In this document: positions 21,785 through 31,180 of the stretch, one piece after another
Layout of the letters: each line of letters begins with the position of its first letter
Position numbering within the stretch: the stretch's first letter is position 1
NCBI GenBank assembly: GCA_022560025.1
Contig: JAFISE010000253.1
Span: forward strand, 1-35,461
Direction: 5' to 3'
Source of the DNA: Stagonosporopsis chrysanthemi
Taxonomy: Eukaryota; Ascomycota; Dothideomycetes; Pleosporales; Didymellaceae
DNA: 35,461 nt
Made by a program: the position numbers and the translations under genes
The notes under the pieces: model-generated
What the model saw: only the letters and a program-made list of their open reading frames with translations
Told to the model about the DNA's origin: nothing
Databases searched by the model: none

Positions 21785-22378
21785 TGTGAAGATGAAGTGT
21801 TGGATAGGATGCCGTGAGCTGTTGTTGCGAAGCTTCGAAGTGGTTGCTTGGGGAGTTTAAAAAAGTTGAGCTCTTGAAGCTGTGCCTCCTCGGACAGGGA
21901 ACGGTCTTGCAAGTTCGAAGGTAGCGAAGGCGCAGCTTACTGTGGGAGGCTTGTTTAGGACGGCAGGCAGCACCTCGCGGAAGGGGCGCCTGCAGGTGAG
22001 AAACATGACGCTAGACCCGATCCAGAAAGCTCCATCAGTAAGCGAGGAAACGGTGGGGAAACACCAACTCGGGGCCAGATGTCGCATGCCAGCAGTTGAT
22101 GGTCAACAGGTTGCAGGCCGCGCAGGGTCCTTGATGTAGACAGCCTCAATCATTCGACGGATGTATCACCCGTACTGTTGTTGCAGTTCTTTCCGATTCC
22201 GACCCTGGCGAAAGGCTTTAATTGGCGTTGCGGCACGGTCCGCGCGATGAATCGATTGTCATTTGCTTTGCTTGATTGTTGGTAACGATAGTGTACAGTA
22301 AGATTGCACAACCTGACTCCGCCCCCGCTTTGTGCCACATTTTGCACCTATCATGCTCGACATCTCCAGACCGAATTC
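21785..22378. other. Promoter of SDR-2 / 3' flank of the seven-helix protein
   Basis: A stretch of 594 bp between two minus-strand genes. Open frames of 64-85 codons occur on both strands without recognisable features. No repeat or RNA gene was seen. Confidence 0.5.
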
Positions 22379-23615
22379 TCACACCGGGCTGTCGCCTGCC
22401 CTGACCCGCGCGCCCCATTGCGCATGCACCTCTGTTTGTACCTCGGCCTCAGCGCACATTGGATCCTTGTTTGTTGAGATCATTGAAATGTCGCTTTCAC
22501 TGAGTTGCGAGAAATCCCTCCGAACACGCACGGCCATTTTACGACTTCCTATTGTGTTACGAGACGAAGAGGTCTTCTCTGTGGTAGAGTTGGACGCCCA
22601 TGATGAATTGGAGACCCACGATGTCTTCATAGAGCTGACCCAGCTCTTCAGTTTTGGTGAGACCAAACGGGTAAAGACCGTGCTCATCATGGGCAGATTG
22701 GCAGCTAGGATACCTAGCCAGAGCTCGAGGTGGCTCTGAAGGCCTATGGTGAGCATCAGGTAGCTCCAGTCGAGAGTCTTCGTGGACTCCACAGTCGTGA
22801 CAATGCGCCACGCGGATACACCAACGACGCTAAAAACGCACCTTAGTGACCGTGTCAAATGAGGCTTATTGGGATCCACTTACGCCAAACCAATGCTGAA
22901 CATGCCAGAAACAAGGACCTTTTTCCCTGTGCTCATCTGCAGCTTCCAAACAGACGGCATCGGGAGGATGACAACTGCAAGATCTAACGCCATATTCACT
23001 GAGACCGAGGCAAATTCCTGTCTCTGGATAGGGTGGCAGTTGGCCATAGCGATTAGGGGATCGAGAGACCACGCAGCTGCTGGATACTTGCAAGCTGTCA
23101 TGAAGATAGGGATGAATACGACAGCATAAGCCGCTGAGCAGCCCATTGCAATCCACACAGCCACACGGACGCCACTGGGTGGGAAGATGTGCGTGTACAT
23201 CCACAAGACCGCCATCTTGCAGGTACACGTCGCAATGGTCCAAGTGATCCCAGCAGAATATTGGATCCGGTGCTGAAACGAGGCCTCCTCTGGAGTCAGC
23301 TCTGTGTAATGAGCACCGAACTTGTAAGGCAGTGTCATCCATGTGGTGACCTGCATCGCCATGAGGCTCGCCTAGGGTGGTCAGCTCTGATCTTTTGTAG
23401 CGTGACTGACTACTCACGAAGGACAGAGTGACAAGGAAATCATCTCCGCGCAGGCGACGTTTCTGTAGTCGATACGACCATATTCTACCCACGAAAGACG
23501 CAGTTGTCAAGCAGGTAAATACAATCATCCAAACATTCAGCTCTCTTCCTCGTTGGGTGGTCGTCATATTGAGAGCTGGCTGGTGCGCAGTCGTCGCGTC
23601 TTGATGTAAGCTCAA
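22379..23615 (-). CDS. Seven-transmembrane Pth11/rhodopsin-like fungal membrane protein
   Basis: Three exons, 23615-23418, 23371-22884 and 22841-22379 (introns of 46 and 42 nt), give 382 aa. Seven hydrophobic segments fit the fungal rhodopsin-like integral membrane family related to the Pth11 receptors, without a CFEM domain. Family-type features are RRLRGDDFLVTLSF after helix 1, CxxCKMAVLWMYTHIFP in helix 3, and conserved cysteines in CKYP and NCHP. The last third is a polar, Ser/Thr-rich cytosolic tail of about 100 residues. Genes of this family often lie in specialised-metabolism clusters, where their role (sensor, channel or assembly factor) is mostly unknown. It is divergent from oxidase 2 across a 324-bp shared promoter, which ties the minus-strand genes to the plus-strand genes. 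Confidence 0.85.
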
Positions 23616-23939
23616 AGGCTGGAGCGGCGTACTAAGAAGTCGCCTCAGGATGCGGGCCGCCGACAGCGAACGCTCGCCCCTTCTTAACGAACGTTCGCAA
23701 CAATCCTAGTTTCTTGTCGGACTCCGAACGACTAGCCCGTGCGCCAAATGAGAATGTGGTTCTTGTGGCGCCCACGTCAGCAGCAGTTCTGCCCGCCTGA
23801 TCAACCCCTGCTGTTATACATGTACCCAGTCACTCGGGTCCTATCGTCTTCTTCTCAAATCCAGTCCCACGTTTTTTCCTGGACCTATCTATTCCAAGCA
23901 TCTCTTACGCCAGCATTTCGGCATCCGACGTCACCTGTA
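23616..23939. promoter_or_regulatory. Bidirectional promoter with CGAACG palindromes
   Basis: The start codons of the seven-helix protein (minus) and oxidase 2 (plus) are 324 bp apart. Within about 65 bp there are three CGAACG cores: CGAACGCTCG (23667-23676, near-palindrome), CGAACGTTCG (23688-23697, perfect 10-bp palindrome) and CGAACG (23725-23730). The clustered, inverted arrangement suggests a dimeric regulator such as a zinc-cluster factor. No such factor is encoded in the window. Regulation is inference. Confidence 0.45.
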
Positions 23940-25652
23940 ATGATGCTGTGCAACTGGAAAGCCCTCGCTTTGTTTCTCTTTGCGATCACCAATCAGCCGG
24001 CGCTCTCCGCTTCGGCCACAGCATCGCCATCCTGTTACTGTTTTCCAGGAGACTCATGCTGGCCAACGACCAAGACCTGGGATAGCTTCAACAAAACCAT
24101 TGGTGGACGCTTGATCGAAACTGTACCGATCGCCAGCGTCTGTCACGGAACACCCTACAATGTAGCGCAGTGCAACATTCTCAGGGATAATTGGAATTTC
24201 CCTCAGACGCACCTCCCGTCTTCCTCGTCGGTGATGGCCCCGCTCTTCTCTAACAACAGCTGCAATCCATTCTCGTCCCCAGAAGCTCCATGCACACTCG
24301 GCAACTATGTCCGCTACGCTGTCAAAGCTAAAAGTGCGTCTGATGCACGCAAGGCATTGCAGTTCGCCAGGAAGAACAATATCCGTTTTGTGATTCGCAA
24401 CACTGGTCATGACTATAATGGCAAGTCAACCGGGGCTGGAGCACTTTCGGTTTGGACGCGCGATCTCAACACCATCGAGCTAGTCCAGTCTTACCGCAGC
24501 GCTGGCTACAACGGCCGCGCACTGAGACTTGGCGCCGGCGTTGAGGTGCAAGCAGCCTACGCCTTCGCAGCTGAACACAACGGAATAGTCGTTGGCGGGA
24601 ACTGTCCAACCGTTGGTATATCTGGAGGCCTGTCGCAGGGTGGTGGCCACGGTCCCTTGGCTACTAAGTTTGGGCTAGCATCTGATCAAGTACTCGAGTG
24701 GGATGTGCTTACCGCCTCTGGCGACACTGTCACCGCAAGCCCAAAGAAGAACTCTGATCTTTACTGGGCGCTCTGCGGCGGTGGGCCTGGTACCTATGGA
24801 GTGGTTCTGTCTATGACTGTCAAGTTGCATGCGTCCACGAGCGTCTCTGCTGCGAAGCTGAGCTTTGCTTCTCCTGCCGACCAAGCGGGCAGTGACAACT
24901 TTTGGGCAGCCGTCAAGACGTTTGCGCAGTCTCTACCCGCCATGGTAGATGCGGGGCTTCAGGTCACATTCACCGTGGTTCCTGGTGCTTTCATCGTATC
25001 GCCAGCGACTGGCGTGGGTGTGAGCCGGGAGGCAACCGACAAGCTGTTCAATGCCACACTCAGTAAGCTGAGTGCAGCAGCTATCCCGTACCAGTACTCG
25101 TCTAACCAGTACGCATCCTTTTTGGAAAGCTACAAAGCAAACAATCTGCCGAGCGCAAATGTTTCAGACTCTATCCTTGGTGGGCGAATGCTTCCACGTT
25201 CCAGCGTGGGTGCCGATATCGACAACTTCATTGCGAGCCTAAAGGCTATTACTGCATCGAACTATCTATTTGCTGGTATTGGACTGGACGTGAGCCAGAC
25301 ACCTGCCAGCAAGGTCGGAGCCAACCCTTACTGGCGCAAGACACTGATTGTTGGTGTGCTGGGAACGTTCTTTAATTACGCGGACTACAACGCCAACCTT
25401 GAAGCCCAGAAATACATGACGACCACGCTGATGCCCCAGCTAGACAAGCTGACCAAAGGCGAACCCGCGGCGTACGTCAACGAAGCCAATTTCCTGGAGC
25501 CGGACTGGAAGCAAGTCTTCTACGGCACCAACTACCGCCAACTCGACCAGATCAAACGCAAGTACGACCCGCAAGATACCTTCTATGCGCTTGGTGCCGT
25601 CGGCAGCGACCGTTGGGTCCAGAGGGCGGGAGGCAGGCTGTGTCGGGCCTAA
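23940..25652 (+). CDS. Secreted FAD-linked oxidoreductase, berberine-bridge-enzyme type (oxidase 2)
   Basis: An intronless frame of 570 aa from the Met at 23940. The frame is open for 67 further codons upstream, but this start places a signal peptide at residues 1-24 (MMLCNWKALALFLFAITNQP) just as in oxidase 1. It shares the Cys-rich segment CYCFPGDSCWPT, RNTGHDYNGKSTGAGAL with flavin-linking His157, and GGNCPTVGISGG with flavin-linking Cys222. Also present are SDLYWALCGGGPGTYGVV and the C-terminal berberine-like block YRQLDQIKRKYDPQDTFYA. It is co-linear with oxidase 1 over the whole length and clearly its paralogue, but lacks both introns. It probably acts in the secretory path or outside the cell. 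Two such enzymes in one cluster suggest two successive oxidations, or an oxidation and an oxidative cyclisation. Confidence 0.92.
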   Translation: MMLCNWKALALFLFAITNQPALSASATASPSCYCFPGDSCWPTTKTWDSFNKTIGGRLIETVPIASVCHGTPYNVAQCNILRDNWNFPQTHLPSSSSVMAPLFSNNSCNPFSSPEAPCTLGNYVRYAVKAKSASDARKALQFARKNNIRFVIRNTGHDYNGKSTGAGALSVWTRDLNTIELVQSYRSAGYNGRALRLGAGVEVQAAYAFAAEHNGIVVGGNCPTVGISGGLSQGGGHGPLATKFGLASDQVLEWDVLTASGDTVTASPKKNSDLYWALCGGGPGTYGVVLSMTVKLHASTSVSAAKLSFASPADQAGSDNFWAAVKTFAQSLPAMVDAGLQVTFTVVPGAFIVSPATGVGVSREATDKLFNATLSKLSAAAIPYQYSSNQYASFLESYKANNLPSANVSDSILGGRMLPRSSVGADIDNFIASLKAITASNYLFAGIGLDVSQTPASKVGANPYWRKTLIVGVLGTFFNYADYNANLEAQKYMTTTLMPQLDKLTKGEPAAYVNEANFLEPDWKQVFYGTNYRQLDQIKRKYDPQDTFYALGAVGSDRWVQRAGGRLCRA

Positions 25653-26461
25653 AGCAGCCCCTTGCATAATTCTCGAGCCTAGACGCGGCCAAGGAATCGC
25701 AGCACATATAAGCAATTTCCGTGCTTACTTGTATCTTCCTACCGCTGCCATGGGACGGTCCGGTCAGCCACGGCTTGACTTTGTGTAAGCTGGTGGCCTC
25801 ATGCAGGGGTTGAGTAGACTAGTGGTTACTGTAGCTAGGCAGAGTAATCTTATTGGCACATCGTCTTAATCCCCGTAAGCGTGCATCCTACCTAAATGCA
25901 TTTGCCTTTTGCGTCTTTTTCGCCCGAAATAAGTGGTATCATTGTTGCATTTCTTCAGACTAATAACGTGCCGCCGTTGCATTGAACCGTCGAATGTGTA
26001 CGCGGTGTTCTAGGTAACCACGGATCAAAGTATGTAAGTAGACTAGGTAACATGTAGCTCCACTATGGGCCGTTCTACAGGGTGCGGGGTGGGAACCTGC
26101 ATCTGATGCCCAAATTAGGCGGAGTACAGTTAGGTATGCAACATGTCAGGCATCTGATTGGTGCTCCGCTCCATAGTGGCTGTACCATTGGAGTACGCAG
26201 CTTGACATCTTCTTTAGGCCTGGTGGATATCGTTCCGCGGGAGACCGCATTACATTCTGACCACGCTGTGGACAACTCCCAGATCAACATTGTCGGACAA
26301 GATCCACCTGCGAGATGTCTCACAACCTCGGTTTCCGGTCTGAGGTAGCTGCATGTGGAAGCCTGGTGGACCGCAGTCAATGACCCTCCAGACGTGAGAA
26401 AGGGAAGGACCGCCCGCCAAATTGAGCAGTTGGGAAAGCCGCTTCCACGAGTCCATGCAAA
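25653..26461. other. Intergenic region between oxidase 2 and the P450
   Basis: 809 bp holding the oxidase 3' end and the P450 promoter. A 158-codon minus frame (26075-26551) overlaps the P450 start and has no family features, so I take it as chance. No repeat or RNA gene was seen. Confidence 0.5.
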
Positions 26462-28176
26462 ATGCTTCAAGCAACCGAACTCCTCCTCGCCGCCTCTGCA
26501 GGTATAGCCACCCACCAAGCCCTCTTCATCGAAGGAGAATGGCACCTGCACGGCCCCGAGATTCTACTCAGCTACGCTTCCCTCTTCACACTGAGTAGTC
26601 TCCTCCTCTCTCTCCCGCGTGCCCTCCCCCTCATTGTCACCTATGTTACCAGCCTCTTCACCAGCATCGCTCTCTACCGGCTGCTGTTCCACCGCACACG
26701 CCACATCCCTGGCCCGCGCCTGGCGAGCGTGTCGAAACTATGGCACGTATTCCAGTCGCGGCACTCGACGAACTTCCGCGTGCTGCAGCGGATGCACACG
26801 CAGTACGGCGAGCTGGTGCGCACGGGGCCCAACGAGGTGACGATTTTCCGCCCCGATGCGGCGGAGCTGCTCGATGGGTACAAGAACACCAACTCCCGCG
26901 ATGTGTGGTACGATATCCTGCATCCGCGGCGGGCGCTCGTGTTTGTGAGGGAGAAAGAGGAGATGCGGATGCTGAGGGCTAGCTGGAGTCAGGCGGTGTC
27001 GACGCGCTGTTTGAGTGAATACGCGCCGCGCATCTTGAGGCTTGCGGACGCGGTGGTGCAGTGTATCCGTGACCGTGGGGAGGGTACGCCGGTGCTGCTG
27101 AACGATGTCATGTCGTGGTTTGCATTTGATGCTATGGGAGAGGTTACGTTTGGCCGGGACTTCGGCATGCTGGACCGCCAGAGTGCGAAGAGCGATTTGC
27201 TGCACCAGCGACAGGCGCTGGCCATGCTTGCGCCGGTGAACGATGCGACGTGGCTTGCGCATTTGGGGTTCCGGATGTTGCCGTGGTTGGGCACGGTGAG
27301 AGGATGGTTGAAAGCAGTTGCGTTCTGTGAGGCGACGATGAAGCAGCGTATGAAGGTGAGTGTCGTATGTATGAAGTTGTCCCGTACGCGCACTGACAGT
27401 GGATAGACCGAGACGAAGAAGCTAGACATGGCCCAATTCTTCATCGACGAATCCAAGGACGTCTCCAAAGGCTCTGCCCTGCACCGGGAGAACATCCTCA
27501 TGGGCAACTCCATCTCCGCCATTGTCGCCGGCTCAGACACAACCCGCGCAGCACTCATCGGGGTATGGTATTTCCTCCTCAAACACCCGCAGCACATCCC
27601 CCTCATGCGCGCCGAGCTCGCAACCGTCGACATCGACAACGACGTCAACGCACTTACAGCCCTCCCGCACTTCAACGCCGTCCTCAAGGAGACCCTGCGT
27701 CTGGCCCCCCCAGCAATGACAGGCAGCTCGCGCATCACCGGTCCCGACGGGCTGTGGGTAGGCTCGACGTGGATCCCGGGACGGACAAAGGTCACAAGCC
27801 CGAAGTTTGTCGTCCACAGATGTACGTTTACCGCTCTCTATCCTGCACACATGAACCACACTCACACAGCCCCACAGTGGCATGCGCCTTCGTGCACCCC
27901 GACGACTTCATCCCGGAGCGCTGGACCACGCGCCCGGAGCTGGTGCTGGACGCCAGGGCGTTCTCGCCGTTCAGCGTCGGTCCGCACCAGTGCATTGGTA
28001 AGAGCATCTCGCAGCTCGAGTCGCGGGTTGTTACTGCGAAGCTGGTCATGGCGTTTGACCTGCGGTACTCAAGTGAGCCGCAACACGAGCCTGAGGCGTT
28101 TTGGCGCGATATGAAGGATCAGGTTACGATGATGCCGGGGGAGTTGTGGTGTTGCTTTGGCAAGAGGAAGGTGTAG
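26462..28176 (+). CDS. Cytochrome P450 monooxygenase
   Basis: Three exons, 26462-27355, 27407-27821 and 27878-28176 (introns of 51 and 56 nt), give 535 aa. The N-terminus has two or three hydrophobic segments (to ~75), so the protein is anchored in the ER membrane; HIPGPRLA is the proline-rich hinge. Core motifs are all present: AGSDTT in the I helix (339-344), E-x-x-R at 393-396 (LKETLRL), PERW (449-452) and the haem loop FSVGPHQCIG with Cys475 as the iron ligand. The N-terminal organisation resembles ascomycete cluster P450s that oxidise terpenoid or polyketide scaffolds; no subfamily is assigned. It is the last cluster gene; RIP-like DNA begins about 110 bp after its stop. Likely role: hydroxylation of the prenyl-derived skeleton (inference). 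Confidence 0.92.
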
Positions 28177-28523
28177 TCTGTACATGGCTCTGGTACATGG
28201 CGATGACGAGGGGTGTAGGCGACTGTTCCACCGGAAAGCCTCTGCCCCTCTATTGATACTTCACTCCAACAATCCTCAGCCTTATTATTAGTTGCTCAGA
28301 AAACATGTTAAAAGTTCTTTTATCTAAGGTACTCTAGTAATAAATTAAATAAGTAAAAGATTATCACAGTTTCGGCTCTATAGTCTATACTAGTAGTTAC
28401 CAAAAAGATAATAAAGTATATACCTATAGTCCTTAGACAAGATTTTCTAAGTTAACTTTCTCTATGAATTAATAGAAGTAAATTTATACTATATCTCTAT
28501 AGGACTAGTCCTTAAAGTCCAGC
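28177..28523. other. AT-rich RIP-like patch
   Basis: From about 28285 the sequence becomes AT-rich, full of TAGT and CTAT, with few CA/TG dinucleotides, like the left-hand LINE but milder. No protein similarity could be read in it. It may be a transposon fragment or RIP that spread from a neighbouring repeat. It sits between the P450 stop and the stop of the next gene. Confidence 0.55.
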
Positions 28524-29250
28524 TTATAAGTCTATCTTTGTAATTGCCTCTTGCATCTGCCACTCTATGCAAAACCATGAGATAAAGTAGCAGGTTACAC
28601 TGAAAGTAATAGAAACCACTACGCATATTGCTGTCACCATCTCAGGGGTTTGCCAACCTACGGCCTTCCTTGCTTCATCAAAGATTGCAATTGCAAGCGC
28701 TATAAGCGTGAAGACAATACTGTTTCCAAGCAACATTGTTGGTATTTGCCATGAAAAATGCCGCCAAACACTTCCCACTTCTAACTGAGCATCAACCGCT
28801 ACAGTCGGAAGGCCTGAAGTTGGCCTAGGCGCAGCGATTGAGCCAGATCGTGTGCTCAAGCTTGCCGTGGAGCTGGTATCTGGATTTGAGCCAGATCTGA
28901 GCTCTGGGAAAGAACTTGAGTGGGGATCTGGAGGAGCGACAGCACCGAAGAGGACGTACTGCATAATCTTGGTACGTTGAGGATGGACATGCGCACGTGT
29001 TAACGCAACAAGCTGCTGCGCAGCGATACCTATGGCTACTAAGGAGTGAATCAAAGCGCATAAAGCGGCGACTCTGGCGCTGAAAGCCGGGACCGGGAAC
29101 CAGGACCAGGACATGAGGGCAGCAATCAAAGCTGTTATAAGGGCGCACTGTGATGTTAAGCAAAGCACGATGTCATAACAACGGAACTAAACGCACAGAG
29201 ACTATGACAGTGGTCAACTCGCGCTGCTTCATCTCTACAAAACAGTCCAT
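28524..29250 (-). CDS. Small four-helix membrane protein, function unknown
   Basis: Two exons, 29250-29197 and 29147-28524 (intron of 49 nt with GTGCGT donor and CACAG acceptor), give 225 aa. I chose the two-exon form because it starts MDCFVEMKQRELTTVIVS and joins in frame to CALITALIAALMSW, completing helix 1. The unspliced Met at 29168 would cut that helix. Four hydrophobic segments are visible: residues ~14-34, ~42-66, ~145-170 and ~185-210. A Ser/Pro-rich loop (SSTASLSTRSGS) lies between helices 2 and 3. I do not recognise a named family. It is bounded on both sides by RIP-like DNA but keeps an open frame. Its own base composition is normal. Confidence 0.7.
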
Positions 29251-30035
29251 AATCTTCTTTTGTTTCTTGGCTGGCGCTTGCACAATTGATCGTGCAATAA
29301 TCTAGGACACACCGGAAGGCGAATAGGCTATGACCAGCCCACGTTGAATCTTCGCTGTCACCTGAACTCCATTAAAAAAGCCAAACGTCTCCATTTCTAA
29401 CAGTACTTACCCGCTCCAACTCTACCTTTGCCTCTCGCATCTATTCTACGAGTGCACGCATTAGGGTATGTTGAATGTCGTAAAACAACTTATGCAGGTA
29501 AATATAGAAAGTCATACTGTTAGTATTAGTACTATTAGAGATAAGGTTAGAGCTAATAACGTTGCAACACGTTGCTAGCAATTACGCAGACACTCTAAGC
29601 TAACTAGTTCTACCACCTACAAGGCTAAGTATAATTAGAAGCTTAGTGTAAACCTTAATTTAATAATATTAGCTAAGTCCTACGTTACTAACTAGGCCTT
29701 GCAGCCTGCTCTATATTGTTTAACGCATATTATAACTGCTTTAGATTTCTTGTATCTTAATAAAAGAGAATTAGTTGTTGTCTATGAGCACGAGGCTGAA
29801 CTTTGAGCAAGTTTAAGGTAGAGCTCTACCGCCGTCCAGATTCATTCAACCCATCAAGAAGTGTAAGAAACTACTTACGCATTTATTAAGCACACTCTGG
29901 CTGCTACGTCTGCTACTAATATCTACGCTACTTTCCAGCACTCTAACCGTGATTTGTCTCTCTTAATTTTGCCATCCAGTCTCCGAGGATCCTAGTACTC
30001 CATAAAACTGGTTGCAGCTCCTCAACTCTGTCACT
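29251..30035. other. Partly RIP-like intergenic region
   Basis: Between two divergent genes. About 29470-29780 is AT-rich and depleted in CA/TG, whereas the ends are normal. No coding or repeat identity could be read. It should include the promoters of both flanking genes. Confidence 0.5.
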
Positions 30036-30536
30036 ATGCCTCGCAACGTGTACCTGTTCCACCTGCCCGCCGGATCCGGCTCGAGCGGCAGCAATTTCCA
30101 CATTGGCGGTGTTCACCATCTACCCAAAGTGATCAAACACTGGGGTGTCATGGTTGGCGAGCCTCATGATGACGACGCCATGTTGTTTGAACTCGATAGG
30201 CGCCCGGACAAAACCTACTTTGTCAATCCGCGAACTTGGGCAATACGTGAAGAGAAAGAGCCGGAGGGCAATGCCTACATCAAGACGGAGTGGATCGGCA
30301 CAACAACATGGGCAGACAGCGACATAGAGGAGAAGGCAAAAGAAATCTGGGAACTTGAGTTGAAGGGTGGTAAATACGATATTTCATTCGCGGACTGTCA
30401 GACGTTGGCCGAACAGCTCCTGGAGCGCATCACAGGCAAGGAAGTGAAAGCTGGAATGTCTTTGAGAAAGTTGGCCTATGGGCACGAGAGCGCTGCCACA
30501 TACAAACAGCCTAAGCCTGTGTGTATAGTATTGTGA
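30036..30536 (+). CDS. 166-aa protein with possible papain/LRAT-like fold and C-terminal CAAX box
   Basis: An intronless frame. I start it at 30036 (MPRNVYLFHLPAG); an in-frame ATG at 30012 would add eight residues. The core reads VIKHWGVMVGE (His35) and, far downstream, YDISFADCQTLAEQLLERI (Cys121). A His near the N-terminus in an H-W-x-x-x-V context followed by Cys in an N/D-C-Q/E context is the order seen in LRAT-like and other permuted NlpC/P60 (papain-like) proteins, so a hydrolase or acyltransferase is possible but unproven. The last four residues are CIVL, a CAAX box whose terminal Leu favours geranylgeranylation. A lipid-anchored cytosolic protein is thus predicted. No signal peptide or membrane segment is seen. 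It stands alone between RIP-like tracts. Confidence 0.65.
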   Translation: MPRNVYLFHLPAGSGSSGSNFHIGGVHHLPKVIKHWGVMVGEPHDDDAMLFELDRRPDKTYFVNPRTWAIREEKEPEGNAYIKTEWIGTTTWADSDIEEKAKEIWELELKGGKYDISFADCQTLAEQLLERITGKEVKAGMSLRKLAYGHESAATYKQPKPVCIVL

Positions 30537-31179
30537 TGCTGCGATAATAGCAATCTGTATTTCGTGAGGATATTAGCGCTAGGTACGTCAGCCTTCGAAT
30601 AGTGTACCTATTTTATTGACGTGATATTTTCTTGGACTAGAATACAGTGAATTGAATTGCGTAGGACGTCTGCTCGCCTATTGTCAGGCCCTTGAGCTAG
30701 TATGGCTCTGGTGGACGATACAGTACTGTTCCGAGCCTGTACTCACAGTCTATGAGTACTGTTGACCTTCTTAGTGCTTGTTTGGCCTAGCGGCTCAGGC
30801 CGGGTTCTGACACTACCTATCTATCTATTTATATAATTAATGTACACTCTATACATAGTTCTTATCTATATAGCTCTAAGTTCTAACTATATAGCCTCTT
30901 ATAGCCCTTTTTTTTATACTTCTTCTAAGTCTTTAGTAGTTTAGAGACAACTTCTATATAAAGGGCAAGGATATAGGCAATAAAGATACAGGGGATAGAG
31001 ATAAAGAAGACAGAGATACAAGAGGTAAGGATGTAGAGGATAAAGAACAAAGAGATAAGAGATAAGGTATTTTTTTCCTAGAAAGGCAAGGGTTGGTGTT
31101 TTGTGTGGATTACTAGCGATATACACCCTTTCCCCTTCTCTCTCTCTCCCTCTCTCTCTCCCTCTCCCTCTCCCCCCTC
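30537..31179. other. AT-rich intergenic region with a minisatellite and a CT tract
   Basis: Convergent gene ends flank this stretch. Bases 30810-30950 are AT-rich and RIP-like. They are followed by a 15-bp-period purine-rich repeat and then a long CT-rich tract up to the stop codon of the acid phosphatase gene. No gene was recognised. Confidence 0.6.
30950..31066. repeat. Degenerate 15-bp minisatellite, about seven units
   Basis: Aligning the minus strand in 15-base steps gives units such as CCCCTGTATCTTTAT, CTCTTGTATCTCTGT and CCTCTACATCCTTAC, which share a TAT/CAT-C core at the same phase. On the plus strand it appears as purine-rich GATA/AGAGATA runs. The units differ at several positions, so it is old or RIP-altered. 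Confidence 0.6.
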
Positions 31180-31180
31180 T
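31127..31180. repeat. CT-rich low-complexity tract
   Basis: A nearly pure pyrimidine run (CTCTCT/CCCTCT) of about 54 bp lies directly after the acid phosphatase stop codon, so in mRNA sense it is a GA-rich 3' untranslated segment. Confidence 0.85.

Noticed and set aside
23739..23939. N-terminal 67-codon extension of oxidase 2
   Set aside because: The Met at 23940 begins a proper signal peptide matching oxidase 1; the extension would bury it.
26075..26551. 158-codon minus-strand frame upstream of and overlapping the P450 start
   Set aside because: No domain, signal peptide or family-like sequence; it overlaps the well-supported P450 N-terminus in antisense.
29148..29168. Single-exon start of the four-helix membrane protein at 29168
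   Set aside because: It would begin inside an intron and cut helix 1; the spliced start at 29250 gives a complete first helix.
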